A DNA stretch of 64,000 nt from Lactobacillus corticis (GTDB lineage Bacteria > Bacillota > Bacilli > Lactobacillales > Lactobacillaceae): contig NZ_BMAY01000003.1 in the NCBI RefSeq assembly GCF_018327645.1, positions 1,514-65,513 on the forward strand. The letters are read 5' to 3'. Within the stretch, counting starts at the first letter, position 1. Each line of letters opens with the position of its first letter. A model generated the notes under the pieces. It worked only from the letters and a program-made list of their open reading frames with translations, did not search any database and was not told the DNA's origin. The position numbers and the translations under genes were made by a program. Below are positions 8,160-16,670 of the stretch, piece after piece.

Positions 8160-9386
8160 ATGACTAGAGTTGTAATTACAGGAATGGGGGCAGTAAGTCC
8201 CAATGGCAACGGTGTGAAGGCATTCATTGCAAATACCTTTGCCGGTAAGGTTGGAATTAAAGCAATTAGCAAATTTGATGCAAGTCAAACCGGAATTACC
8301 GTGGCTGGAGAAGTTGATGACTTTGATCCCAGCCTGGTGGTTGGCAAAAAAGCAGCGCGGCGCATGGACTTATATTCGCAATACGCTGTCCAAACTGCCG
8401 TTGAAGCTGCGGAGATGGCTGGAATTAACCCAGAAAATACCACTAGTGAAGAAATGGGAGTCATCTATGGTTCAGGCATTGGCGGCTTGACTACCATCCA
8501 GGAACAAGTGATTAAGATGCATGAAAAAGGCCCTAAGCGCGTTAAACCGTTGTTTGTGCCAATGGCGATTTCCAACATGGCAGCGGGCAACATTGCAATT
8601 CGTTTGCAGGCCAAAAATATTTGTACTTCAATCACCACGGCTTGTGCTTCAGCTACTAATGCGATTGGTGAAGCCTATCGGCAAATTAAAGCCGGCCGCG
8701 CCCAAGTGATGATTAGTGGCGGGGCGGAAGCCAGTGTTAACGAAATTGGAATTTCCGGCTTTGCTGCTTTAACTGCTTTGTCAACTACGGCGGATCCTAA
8801 GCGAGCATCGTTGCCCTTTGACCAAAACCGCAATGGCTTTGTCCTAGGAGAAGGAGCCGGCACATTAGTGCTGGAAAGTTTGGAACACGCTCAGGCAAGA
8901 GGTGCTCAAATTTTAGGCGAAATCGTTGGTTATGGGGCAACTTGTGATGCCTACCACATTACGTCCCCCGATCCAACCGGTGCAGGGGCAAAGCGGGCGA
9001 TGGCCCAAGCCGTTGAAGAAGCTCAAATTAAACCTGAGCAAGTTGGCTACATTAATGCCCATGGTACGGCAACCCATGCTAATGACAGCGGTGAAGCCCA
9101 AGCCATAAGTCAGCTTTTTGGTGCAAAAGTATTAGTAAGTTCAACCAAAGGAATGACGGGGCACTTATTGGGAGCAGCTGGAGCGATTGAAGCGGTAATA
9201 ACTGTTGCCAGTCTTAATCAAGGCAAGCTGCCTCGGAACGTGGGCTGCTTTGATCAAGATCCGGAATGTTCAATTAATTTGGTTGATAAAGCAACGCAGA
9301 ATACCCAGGTAGAATACGCTTTGAGCAATTCATTCGGCTTTGGTGGACATAATGCCGTTTTAGCATTTAGAAAGTGGCATAACTAA
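8160..9386 (+). CDS. fabF: 3-oxoacyl-ACP synthase II (elongation condensing enzyme)
   Basis: Elongating ketosynthase, 408 aa. The Cys-His-His triad is visible: Cys162 in TACASATNA, His in NAHGTATHAND near 300, and His in GHLLGAAGAIE near 336. GGAGG precedes the ATG. It is the only FabF/FabB-type gene in the operon. Confidence 0.96.
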   Translation: MTRVVITGMGAVSPNGNGVKAFIANTFAGKVGIKAISKFDASQTGITVAGEVDDFDPSLVVGKKAARRMDLYSQYAVQTAVEAAEMAGINPENTTSEEMGVIYGSGIGGLTTIQEQVIKMHEKGPKRVKPLFVPMAISNMAAGNIAIRLQAKNICTSITTACASATNAIGEAYRQIKAGRAQVMISGGAEASVNEIGISGFAALTALSTTADPKRASLPFDQNRNGFVLGEGAGTLVLESLEHAQARGAQILGEIVGYGATCDAYHITSPDPTGAGAKRAMAQAVEEAQIKPEQVGYINAHGTATHANDSGEAQAISQLFGAKVLVSSTKGMTGHLLGAAGAIEAVITVASLNQGKLPRNVGCFDQDPECSINLVDKATQNTQVEYALSNSFGFGGHNAVLAFRKWHN

Positions 9387-9387
9387 G

Positions 9388-9825
9388 TTGACTATTGAAG
9401 AAATCAAAAAATTAATGCATGAATTTGAAGATTCAGATCTGCGTGAATTGGAATTAGATCAAGGAGATCTGCATCTTCGTTTAAGTAAAAATCAAACAGT
9501 AGTGCCGTCAGCTGCCAAAACAGCTGCAGAAGTTAAGCCTGATGAGAAACAAGATCAGCAAAATACTGCGCTGCCAGCTGAACCAAAAATAACGATCGAT
9601 GCCCCGCTAGTTGGTACCGTCTATCTGCAATCAAAGCCAGGCCAGCCGCCTTATGTTCAACCAGGCGATCGCGTAAAGAAGGGGCAGACGATTTGTATCA
9701 TTGAAGCAATGAAAATGATGACTGAAGTGAAAGCCGATAAAGCCGGCGTTGTAGCTGCCGTTAAAGTTGAAGATGGCGATTTGGTTGAGGTTGGTCAACC
9801 TTTATTGGAATTGAAAGAAGAATAA
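9388..9825 (+). CDS. accB: Biotin carboxyl carrier protein of acetyl-CoA carboxylase
   Basis: Carries biotin between the carboxylase (AccC) and the carboxyltransferase (AccA/AccD). It is 145 aa with an N-terminal helix (IEEIKKLMHEFEDSDL), a Pro/Ala/Gln-rich linker, and a C-terminal biotinyl domain whose EAMKMM motif places biotin on Lys109. The start is a TTG one base after the fabF stop, which implies translational coupling. The ligase gene for the biotin step is the last gene of the operon. Confidence 0.94.
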   Translation: MTIEEIKKLMHEFEDSDLRELELDQGDLHLRLSKNQTVVPSAAKTAAEVKPDEKQDQQNTALPAEPKITIDAPLVGTVYLQSKPGQPPYVQPGDRVKKGQTICIIEAMKMMTEVKADKAGVVAAVKVEDGDLVEVGQPLLELKEE

Positions 9826-9826
9826 G

Positions 9827-10249
9827 ATGCTTGATGCAACAGAAATTCAAAAAATAATCCCCCATCGATACCCGATGTTGTTAATCGACCGCATTGATGA
9901 ATTGGTTCCCGGTGAAAAAGCCGTTGCGACCAGAAACGTTACGATCCATGAAGAAGTTTTTCAAGGACATTTTCCCAACAATCCGGTCTTGCCAGGGGCT
10001 TTAATAGTGGAGTCACTAGCGCAAACAGGAGCGGTTGCCTTGTTGTCAATGCCTGATTTTAAAGGCAAAACTGCTTATTTTGGCGGGATCGAAGAAGCTC
10101 AATTTCGCCACGTTGTCCGGCCAGGGGATGTGCTGAAATTGGCGGTTCATTTGGATAAAATTCGTGGCCACATTGGCATGGGTACCGGGATTGCCACGGT
10201 AGATGGCAAAAAGGCCTGCACAGCCAAATTAACTTTTATGATTGGTTAG
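9827..10249 (+). CDS. fabZ: 3-hydroxyacyl-ACP dehydratase FabZ (second copy)
   Basis: A 140-aa hot-dog-fold dehydratase with GHFPNNPVLPGA and IVESLAQ active-site motifs. It sits between accB and accC, the position of the housekeeping fabZ in Lactobacillales operons, so this is the more likely general dehydratase and the copy at 4785 the specialised one (inference). The start is one base after the accB stop. Confidence 0.94.
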   Translation: MLDATEIQKIIPHRYPMLLIDRIDELVPGEKAVATRNVTIHEEVFQGHFPNNPVLPGALIVESLAQTGAVALLSMPDFKGKTAYFGGIEEAQFRHVVRPGDVLKLAVHLDKIRGHIGMGTGIATVDGKKACTAKLTFMIG

Positions 10250-10258
10250 GTGAGGAAA

Positions 10259-11656
10259 ATGTTTAGCAAAATATTGGTTGCTAACCGGGGTGAAATTGCG
10301 GTTCGAATTATTCGGTCTTTACGAGAATTAGGCATAAAGTCAGTAGCTATTTATTCAACCGCTGATCGCGAGAGTCTCCATGTGCAATTAGCCGATGAAG
10401 CGGTTTGCGTTGGTGGACCGAAACCTCAAGATTCCTATTTAAATATCAAAAATATCCTGTCGGCAGCCGTCGGCACGGGTGCCGAAGCCATTCATCCCGG
10501 CTTCGGCTTTTTATCAGAAAATGCGGACTTTGCCCAAATGTGTCAGGCTTGCGGTCTAGTCTGGATTGGCCCCAAGCCTGAAACGATTAACCTAATGGGC
10601 AATAAAGAGCATGCTCGCGAACAGATGATTAAAAGCGGCGTACCCGTTATTCCGGGATCAAATGATTTTATCCAAAATCCGCAAGCAGCAGAACAAGAGG
10701 CTGAAAGGATTGGTTATCCTGTCTTGCTTAAAGCAGCTGCTGGAGGCGGGGGTAAAGGCATTCGCCGCATTGAGCGTCGCTCGGAAGTAGCAAGTGCTTT
10801 TACCGAAGCCCAAAATGAAGCCCGGGTTTCGTTTGGCGATGATCGGATGTATCTAGAAAAAATCATGGAGAATTGCAAACATATTGAAATGCAGATTTTT
10901 CGTGATAACCAAGGTCATTGTGTTTACTTTCCTGAGCGGGATTGTTCCTTGCAGCGTAATCGGCAAAAAGTTCTCGAAGAAAGTCCGTGTCAGTTGATTA
11001 CACCGGCTGAACGGGCAAAATTAGGAGAAATTGCCACCAAAGCTGCTAATGCGGTTGATTATCGCAATACGGGGACGATTGAATTTTTGATGGATCAGCA
11101 ACATCATTTCTATTTTATGGAGATGAATACCCGAATTCAGGTAGAACATACCATTACCGAAATGGTTACGGGGGTTGATTTAGTGAAGGCGCAGATCAAG
11201 GTCGCCGCTGGTGAAGCCTTGCCTTTCCAGCAAGCAGACCTTCTTCCGCATGGTGCCGCTATTGAATGCCGCATTAATGCTGAGGATCCAGCTCATAATT
11301 TTATGCCTTCGATTGGAACGATCGATTACTTGTATTTACCAGTTGGCAATCTGGGAATGAGAATGGATACGGCGCTCTACCAAGGGATGAAGATTTCGCC
11401 TTTCTATGATTCAATGATTGCGAAATTAGTGGCTCACGGCAATGATCGGCATGAAGCGATTATTAAAATGCAGCGTTTGCTCGATGAACTAGTAATATCC
11501 GGGGTGGAGACGAATCAGCAATTTCACCAGGATTTGCTGCATGATCCGGTTTTTGCCAGCGAAAAATACACGACAACTTATCTAGAAGATAGCTTTTTGC
11601 CAAGTTGGAAGGAGGAACACGATGAAACTCTACCAACAGAAAAATACGCTGACTGA
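10259..11656 (+). CDS. accC: Biotin carboxylase subunit of acetyl-CoA carboxylase
   Basis: ATP-dependent carboxylation of biotin on AccB, 465 aa. The N-terminal KILVANRGEIAVRIIRSLRE, the glycine-rich ATP-grasp loop AAAGGGGKGIRR and the EMNTRIQVEH signature are all present. ATG 10259 is preferred over an in-frame GTG at 10250 because AGGTGA at 10248-10253 lies 5 nt before it. The 3' end overlaps accD by 35 bases. Confidence 0.95.
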   Translation: MFSKILVANRGEIAVRIIRSLRELGIKSVAIYSTADRESLHVQLADEAVCVGGPKPQDSYLNIKNILSAAVGTGAEAIHPGFGFLSENADFAQMCQACGLVWIGPKPETINLMGNKEHAREQMIKSGVPVIPGSNDFIQNPQAAEQEAERIGYPVLLKAAAGGGGKGIRRIERRSEVASAFTEAQNEARVSFGDDRMYLEKIMENCKHIEMQIFRDNQGHCVYFPERDCSLQRNRQKVLEESPCQLITPAERAKLGEIATKAANAVDYRNTGTIEFLMDQQHHFYFMEMNTRIQVEHTITEMVTGVDLVKAQIKVAAGEALPFQQADLLPHGAAIECRINAEDPAHNFMPSIGTIDYLYLPVGNLGMRMDTALYQGMKISPFYDSMIAKLVAHGNDRHEAIIKMQRLLDELVISGVETNQQFHQDLLHDPVFASEKYTTTYLEDSFLPSWKEEHDETLPTEKYAD

Positions 11657-12467
11657 GCGACGAATCAAGGCAGATAAGGCTGCTGATAGCAAAGTCCCCG
11701 AAGGACTCTGGGTTCGTTGCCCTAAATGCCATCAACTGCTTGCTAAAGCACAGATTGACGATTATGGCAATTGTCCCAATTGTGGGGCGGGGATGCGGAT
11801 TTCAGCCAGACAAAGACTGAAGTGGCTGGTAGATGACTTTGCAGAATTTGATCAGGACCTGCATACGAATAATCCCTTGCACTTTCCAAATTACGTTGAG
11901 AAGTTGGAAAAAATGGAAAAAGCGGCGCACTTAAATGATGCGGTTTTAACCGGTCGGGCCCAAATCGGAGATGTCACTTTTAATCTAGGCATCATGGATC
12001 CCACTGTCATCATGGGGTCGCTGGGCACAGTGACTGGTGAAAAAATTACCCGCTTATTTGAAGACGCCAGTCAAAATCGCTTGCCAGTGGTTCTTTTTAC
12101 CGCGAGTGGCGGAGCCCGGATGCAAGAAGGAATTCTGTCTTTAATGCAGATGCAAAAGATTAGCAATGCGATTTATGAGCACAGTCAGCTAGGCCTGCTA
12201 TATCTAACCGTTTTAACTGATCCCACGACTGGTGGAGTCACTGCCAGTTTTGCCATGGATGGGGATATTATTTTGGCAGAACCGCATGCGATGGTAGGTT
12301 TTGCTGGTCGCAGAGTAATTGAACAAACCATGCACACTAAAATTCCGCAAGACTTGCAGGATGCAGAAACAGTTTTAAGTCACGGATTTATTGATAAAAT
12401 CGTTGAACGCAAGGATGAAAAAGCGCTCCTTGCGAAATTGATTAAGGTGGGTGGACCAAATGACTAA
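11622..12467 (+). CDS. accD: Acetyl-CoA carboxylase carboxyltransferase beta subunit
   Basis: Transfers the carboxyl group to acetyl-CoA together with AccA. It is 281 aa. The N-terminal zinc ribbon is complete (CPKC, then CPNC about 15 residues later), followed by the crotonase-fold carboxyltransferase domain with TASGGARMQEG. GGAGG lies upstream of the ATG inside accC. Confidence 0.95.
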   Translation: MKLYQQKNTLTERRIKADKAADSKVPEGLWVRCPKCHQLLAKAQIDDYGNCPNCGAGMRISARQRLKWLVDDFAEFDQDLHTNNPLHFPNYVEKLEKMEKAAHLNDAVLTGRAQIGDVTFNLGIMDPTVIMGSLGTVTGEKITRLFEDASQNRLPVVLFTASGGARMQEGILSLMQMQKISNAIYEHSQLGLLYLTVLTDPTTGGVTASFAMDGDIILAEPHAMVGFAGRRVIEQTMHTKIPQDLQDAETVLSHGFIDKIVERKDEKALLAKLIKVGGPND

Positions 12468-13227
12468 AGCGATGGAAATCGTCAAAAAAGCCCGCAGCGA
12501 TGATAAAATTACCGGTCGGGAATTAATTGCGCAAATTTTTCCAGATTTTATTGAACTGCATGGCGACCGTCTGGGCAGCGATGATCCGGCCATTATTGGC
12601 GGTTTGGCCACACTGAATAACAAGGCGGTGACGGTCATTTCGACAGATCGCGGGCATAGTGCCCAAGAACGAATTGCCCGCCATTTTGGCTGTCCGACTC
12701 CTGGGGGCTATCGCAAAAGCCTGCGCTTAGCCAAGCAGGCGGCTAAATTTCACCGGCCAATTATTATTTTTGTCAATACTGCTGGTGCCTACCCTGGTCA
12801 AGAAGCTGAAGAGCAGGGCCAAGGGGCGGCAATTGCGCAAAACTTGCTGCAGCTAGGCAATCTGCCCGTACCAATCATTACGGTAATTTTTGGTGAAGGG
12901 GGCAGTGGTGGCGCCTTGGCCTTGGCTTGTGGCGATCGGGTGCTGATGTTGACCAATAGTACCTATTCGGTATTATCGCCTGAAGGATTTGCCTCTATTA
13001 TGTACCGTGATAGCTCTAAGGCAGCCCAGGCGGCTGAAATTATGCAGATTACTCCGGAATCTTTGAAAAAATACCAGGTGATAGAAGAAATCATTCCCGA
13101 ATCTGCTAACCATAACCAAACGGCCGAAACTGTTAAAACAGTTATTTGTCAACAATTGAAGGAATTAGCAGCTTTAACGCCAGCAGAACTGCTAGCTAAA
13201 AGAAAACAACGCTTTCGTCAATATTAA
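12460..13227 (+). CDS. accA: Acetyl-CoA carboxylase carboxyltransferase alpha subunit
   Basis: Partner of AccD, 255 aa, with the alpha-subunit signatures DRGHSAQERIARHFGCPTPG, NTAGAYPG and GEGGSGGALALA. ATG 12460 is chosen over GTG 12451 because AAGGTGG lies 9 nt upstream. It overlaps accD by 8 bases. Confidence 0.95.
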   Translation: MTKAMEIVKKARSDDKITGRELIAQIFPDFIELHGDRLGSDDPAIIGGLATLNNKAVTVISTDRGHSAQERIARHFGCPTPGGYRKSLRLAKQAAKFHRPIIIFVNTAGAYPGQEAEEQGQGAAIAQNLLQLGNLPVPIITVIFGEGGSGGALALACGDRVLMLTNSTYSVLSPEGFASIMYRDSSKAAQAAEIMQITPESLKKYQVIEEIIPESANHNQTAETVKTVICQQLKELAALTPAELLAKRKQRFRQY

Positions 13228-13240
13228 GAAAGGAAGAGTA

Positions 13241-14008
13241 ATGGCTTTATTAACTGGAAAAACCATTGTGATCATGGGAGTTGCCAATCGGCGTTCCATC
13301 GCTTGGGGATGCGCTAAAGTGATGGCTGAGCAGGGTGCCCGAATTATTTATACTTACAATCGTGATCGGACTTTGAAATTTTTAGAGAAACTGGTTGGGC
13401 CTGATGCAAGTGATCGCATGATTCAATGCGACGTGGCTAGCGATGACAGCATTGACCGAGCATTCCGGACCATCAAGGAGAATTTTGGACAAGTCGATGG
13501 AATAGTGCATTCGCTTGCCTTTGCTAAGAGTGATGAACTAGGCGGCAAAATTACCAACGTTACCCGGTCAGGTTATCATTTAGCTCAGGATATTTCGGCT
13601 TACAGCTTGCTAGCAGTCGCCAAAAAAGCCTCGGAACTGGATTTGCTGACGCCAAGTGCAAGTATTGTCACGATGACTTATTTTGGAAGCGAACGAGCAA
13701 TTCCCAATTACAATGTTATGGGGATTGCCAAAGCTGCCCTGGAAAGTACCATGCGTTATCTCGCTCGTGATTTGGGCGCAAGCGGCGTACGGGTTAATGC
13801 AATTAGCGCAGGAGCGGTAAAAACATTATCTGTTACGGGAATTAAAGGTCATAAATCCCTCTTAGATGAATCCGCTAGTCGATCAGTTGATGGTCAGGGA
13901 GTAACTTTAGATGAAATTGGCGGCGCTTGTGCTTTTTTGGTTAGTGATTTAGCCCAAGGGATCACTGGGGATGTCATTTACGTTGATAAAGGAGTTCATT
14001 TGATCTAA
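13241..14008 (+). CDS. fabI: Enoyl-ACP reductase FabI
   Basis: Final reductive step of the elongation cycle, NAD(P)H dependent, 255 aa. Typical FabI features: MGVANRRSIAWGCAKVM at the N-terminus, and the Tyr-x6-Lys active site as YNVMGIAK. AAAGGAAG precedes the ATG. The presence of fabI means the cycle does not rely only on FabK. Its stop overlaps the birA start. Confidence 0.95.
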   Translation: MALLTGKTIVIMGVANRRSIAWGCAKVMAEQGARIIYTYNRDRTLKFLEKLVGPDASDRMIQCDVASDDSIDRAFRTIKENFGQVDGIVHSLAFAKSDELGGKITNVTRSGYHLAQDISAYSLLAVAKKASELDLLTPSASIVTMTYFGSERAIPNYNVMGIAKAALESTMRYLARDLGASGVRVNAISAGAVKTLSVTGIKGHKSLLDESASRSVDGQGVTLDEIGGACAFLVSDLAQGITGDVIYVDKGVHLI

Positions 14009-14754
14009 TGAATTTAAACCAAGAAGAATTAATGGCTGCTTTGGGGGATGAAGCGGCCATTTTTGCTTTTAAATGTGTTTCTTCAACGCAGGACATAGCA
14101 CGCCAATATTGTCAAGACCATGACCTGGTCCAGCCGGTCATTTTTGCTGCCGACGAGCAAAGCCATGGTTATGGCAAACAAGGGCGAAAATTCTATTCAC
14201 CAGCGGCTACTGGAATCTATTTAACCTTAATCTTGCCTAAAAACTATCTCGCCAATCAAGATTTATTGACAATTAAGGCTGCAGTTGCCTGCCGTAAAGC
14301 AATTGTTGAGCATTTTCCCAATTTGCCTGTCGGCTATAAGTGGGTCAATGATCTTTATCTCCATAACAAGAAGGTTGGGGGGATCTTATGTGAGCAGCTT
14401 GATAAGGCAATTCTTATTGGAATTGGCCTTAATATTTCAACTCAGCTTTTTCCTTCCGATATACAAAAAAAGGCCGGAGCCCTGACAGGCAATACTATTA
14501 ATAATAATCAATTACTGATTAGTTTGATAAACAAATTATTGACTATTTGTAAATGTAATTCGAATAGTGAAGTTATCGCCGATTATCGTAAATATTCGAT
14601 TCTTCTTGCAAAAGTCGTCACATTTGACTTAAACCACGGTAGAGTAAGTGGAATTGTACGTGATATCAATGCTGATGGATCACTTATGTTAGAAACTGAA
14701 CAAGGAAAGATATGCAAGTTATATTCTGGTGAGGTGATAAAAGTATTCTGGTGA
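14008..14754 (+). CDS. birA: Biotin--[acetyl-CoA carboxylase] ligase, monofunctional
   Basis: Attaches biotin to AccB. At 248 aa it lacks the N-terminal winged-helix DNA-binding domain of bifunctional BirA, so it should be a ligase only. Motifs: SSTQDIA, the biotinyl-AMP loop region GYGKQGRKF, and KWVNDLYL. Placement as the last gene of the fab/acc operon, with a one-base overlap with fabI, ties biotinylation supply to AccB supply. There is no terminator directly after it. Confidence 0.92.
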   Translation: MNLNQEELMAALGDEAAIFAFKCVSSTQDIARQYCQDHDLVQPVIFAADEQSHGYGKQGRKFYSPAATGIYLTLILPKNYLANQDLLTIKAAVACRKAIVEHFPNLPVGYKWVNDLYLHNKKVGGILCEQLDKAILIGIGLNISTQLFPSDIQKKAGALTGNTINNNQLLISLINKLLTICKCNSNSEVIADYRKYSILLAKVVTFDLNHGRVSGIVRDINADGSLMLETEQGKICKLYSGEVIKVFW

Positions 14755-14800
14755 GTCGTTAATTTTACTAAGCAACATATAAATAATTGAGAGTTTATCT

Positions 14801-14829
14801 TTGACAGTGAAAAACTTTCGGGCTAAACT
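14801..14829 (+). promoter_or_regulatory. Promoter of the first FabT-like gene
   Basis: TTGACA, 17 bp, TAAACT. Downstream the transcript would contain TAAAC...GTTTA (14824-14846) as a short dyad. Confidence 0.68.
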
Positions 14830-14858
14830 AAAAACGTAGGTTTACGAAATGTGAAGTC

Positions 14859-14877
14859 CGCCGTTTGGGCGTTTTTT
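14859..14877 (+). terminator. Possible weak leader hairpin before the first FabT-like gene
   Basis: CGCC and GGCG pair around a 5-nt loop and are followed by six T, between the promoter and the ribosome site. The stem has only four pairs, so it could be a weak attenuator or chance. Confidence 0.3.
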
Positions 14878-14896
14878 GGAAGTGAGAAGAACTTAG

Positions 14897-15370
14897 ATGG
14901 CAGAAGAAATGGCCGAGCTAGTGCTCGATTTGTATGAGAGATTACTATGGTGTGAAGGATACGAACTCCGAAATAGTCCATATAATGATTTAACGGTGAA
15001 GGAGCTGCGAGCATTGACCTTGCTTTCACAAACTCCGCACCAAACAGCTCAAAGCGTAGCTTATGAACTACGGTTGACCCCGGGTTCGTTTACGGCGACA
15101 GCTGATCATTTAGTGGAAAAAGGGTATATAACTCGTAAAAAAGACCCGCAAGATCGAAGAGTTTCGCGACTAGATTTGACTAAAAAAGGTGAGGCGGTAG
15201 CCCAACTATCACTGGAATATCGGCTGGGAGCCGTTAAACATATCACGAATGATTTTACTCCGGAGGAAATGGCAGTTTGCAAGCGATGTTTACGTCGAGG
15301 AATCAAGCTGCTGGAGAATGAAATGGAGTTGACCAAAGCTAAAACCAACAAAAATAATTCAAAAAGTTAA
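14897..15370 (+). CDS. MarR-family regulator, FabT-like (first of three)
   Basis: A 157-aa winged-helix regulator. It carries the pattern shared by all three neighbouring paralogues and by FabT repressors: DLTVKELRAL, then LTPGSFTATADHLVEKGY, then the wing DPQDRRVSRLDLTKKG. In streptococci and enterococci FabT represses fab genes with acyl-ACP as corepressor. The position right after the fab/acc operon suggests the same here. It has its own promoter. Which of the three paralogues controls the operon cannot be told from sequence. Confidence 0.82.
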   Translation: MAEEMAELVLDLYERLLWCEGYELRNSPYNDLTVKELRALTLLSQTPHQTAQSVAYELRLTPGSFTATADHLVEKGYITRKKDPQDRRVSRLDLTKKGEAVAQLSLEYRLGAVKHITNDFTPEEMAVCKRCLRRGIKLLENEMELTKAKTNKNNSKS

Positions 15371-15422
15371 GTGATTATTTATTTTCGTTGGATAAATGAT
15401 AGGTATTATATTAGGTTGAACA

Positions 15423-15434
15423 ATTTGAGCAAAT
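15423..15434 (+). promoter_or_regulatory. Short AT-rich dyad before the second FabT-like gene
   Basis: ATTTG-AG-CAAAT, a 5-bp dyad in the 97-bp gap before this gene. It could be an autoregulatory operator; the evidence is only the symmetry. Confidence 0.3.
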
Positions 15435-15491
15435 GAAATATGTGGGGCATAACTGTTTGCTTATTAATTGTTTGACGGAGGGGATGGAAAA

Positions 15492-15938
15492 ATGCCAAGA
15501 GCAAGTAGACAATCAAAAACTGAAACAATTGAATTAAAAGTAGCGGCCGCTTCATTAGGCTTAAGTCATGCTACGAGAAAGTTTTTGAAGGCAAGCGATT
15601 TTAATAACCTAACTGTGAAAGAACTTCAATTATTAGTGGCACTTGACAGTAATTTATATCGTACGTCGAGAAGTCTTGCTGCTGCGATTGGCACAACCCC
15701 TGGGACTTTAACGGTTGCCATTGAACGGTTAGCGCGCAAGGGTTACCTGAATCGCACGCTTGACCCGCAAGATCGGCGAATCGTTAAAAACGAGCTGAGT
15801 CCTTCGGGGAAAAATGTGATCCATGAATATAAGCATTTTCAAGCTGCTTATGTTCAGGCCTTTACTGAAGGACTGGATACTAAAGAGCTAGATGCGGTAA
15901 TTGCAGGCTTAGATCGGGTTTTAGCTATGCTTGAATAG
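15492..15938 (+). CDS. MarR-family regulator, FabT-like (second of three)
   Basis: A 148-aa winged-helix protein from ATG 15492, which has GGAGGGG 8 nt upstream (the TTG at 15468 is upstream of that site). Shared FabT-type blocks: NLTVKELQLL, GTTPGTLTVAIERLARKGY and DPQDRRIVKNELSPSG. It differs most from its neighbours in the N-terminal helix, which is basic. A terminator follows. Confidence 0.8.
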   Translation: MPRASRQSKTETIELKVAAASLGLSHATRKFLKASDFNNLTVKELQLLVALDSNLYRTSRSLAAAIGTTPGTLTVAIERLARKGYLNRTLDPQDRRIVKNELSPSGKNVIHEYKHFQAAYVQAFTEGLDTKELDAVIAGLDRVLAMLE

Positions 15939-15963
15939 AAAAAAGAATATTATAACAAAGGCC

Positions 15964-15990
15964 GACATTCTTTAAAGGAAATGTCTTTTT
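15964..15990 (+). terminator. Terminator after the second FabT-like gene
   Basis: GACATT/AATGTC stem with a loop partly closed by G-U pairs, followed by five T. Confidence 0.7.
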
Positions 15991-16077
15991 GTGCTTAAAA
16001 ATAAAATTACTGCTAATAATAGAATACTTAGCAAGGCAGAAAATTAAGAAAAATAAAACACTTAATAAATATAACTT

Positions 16078-16106
16078 TTGACATGCATATATTCATTATT
16101 TAGACT
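16078..16106 (+). promoter_or_regulatory. Promoter of the third FabT-like gene and second ACP
   Basis: TTGACA, 17 bp, TAGACT in a strongly AT-rich gap. Confidence 0.6.
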
Positions 16107-16157
16107 TTAAATATAATTTGTTGTTGAAGTTAACAGTATAAAATATAAACCAATTGA

Positions 16158-16183
16158 TAATAATTGACACTGAGCAATTATTA
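16158..16183 (+). promoter_or_regulatory. Perfect 9-bp inverted repeat before the third FabT-like gene
   Basis: TAATAATTG and CAATTATTA are exact complements separated by 8 nt, ending 8 nt before the AGAGGA ribosome site. It is a good candidate operator for the adjacent regulator, or a translation-control hairpin. Confidence 0.45.
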
Positions 16184-16199
16184 AAATAGAGGAATTACT

Positions 16200-16670
16200 A
16201 TGGAATTAGAAAGAGAACACTTATATCATTCTTTTAGTGTTTTTTGCGATGAATTGCCGTGGATTGAAGAACAAGCTTTAAAGCAAAGTCAATTTAGTGA
16301 TTTGACTTTAAAGGAATTGCGCACAGTTGATAAAGTGGCGGAATTACAACAATCCACTGCTCGCAGACTAGCTGATGAGTTGCACTTGACTCCGGGGACT
16401 TTAACCGTAACCGTGGATCGGCTCGTTAAAAAGGGCTATGCCTTGCGAATGCGGGATGACTACGATCGGCGCGTGGTTCGGATTAAATTGACGCGTCGGG
16501 GGAGGACGTTGTTTAGAGCCTATCGGGCCTTTCAAGTTCAAGTCTTAAAGAGTTTGGTTGATGAAATGGACGGAGAAGAAGTAAAAAGTGTTGAGCACGG
16601 TCTAGGCAGGGTCTTAACTATGTTTGGTCAGCGGACTTTTTTCAAGATGGAGGGGGCGCTAGATGACTAA
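16200..16670 (+). CDS. MarR-family regulator, FabT-like (third of three)
   Basis: A 156-aa winged-helix regulator with DLTLKELRTV, LTPGTLTVTVDRLVKKGY and a wing reading DDYDRRVVRIKLTRRG. The DxxDRR motif is kept but the wing and the following helix are more basic than in the other two copies. Its last 8 bases overlap the start of an acyl carrier protein gene, so regulator and carrier are made together. Since acyl-ACP is the corepressor of known FabT proteins, this pairing may be functional (inference). Confidence 0.82.
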   Translation: MELEREHLYHSFSVFCDELPWIEEQALKQSQFSDLTLKELRTVDKVAELQQSTARRLADELHLTPGTLTVTVDRLVKKGYALRMRDDYDRRVVRIKLTRRGRTLFRAYRAFQVQVLKSLVDEMDGEEVKSVEHGLGRVLTMFGQRTFFKMEGALDD

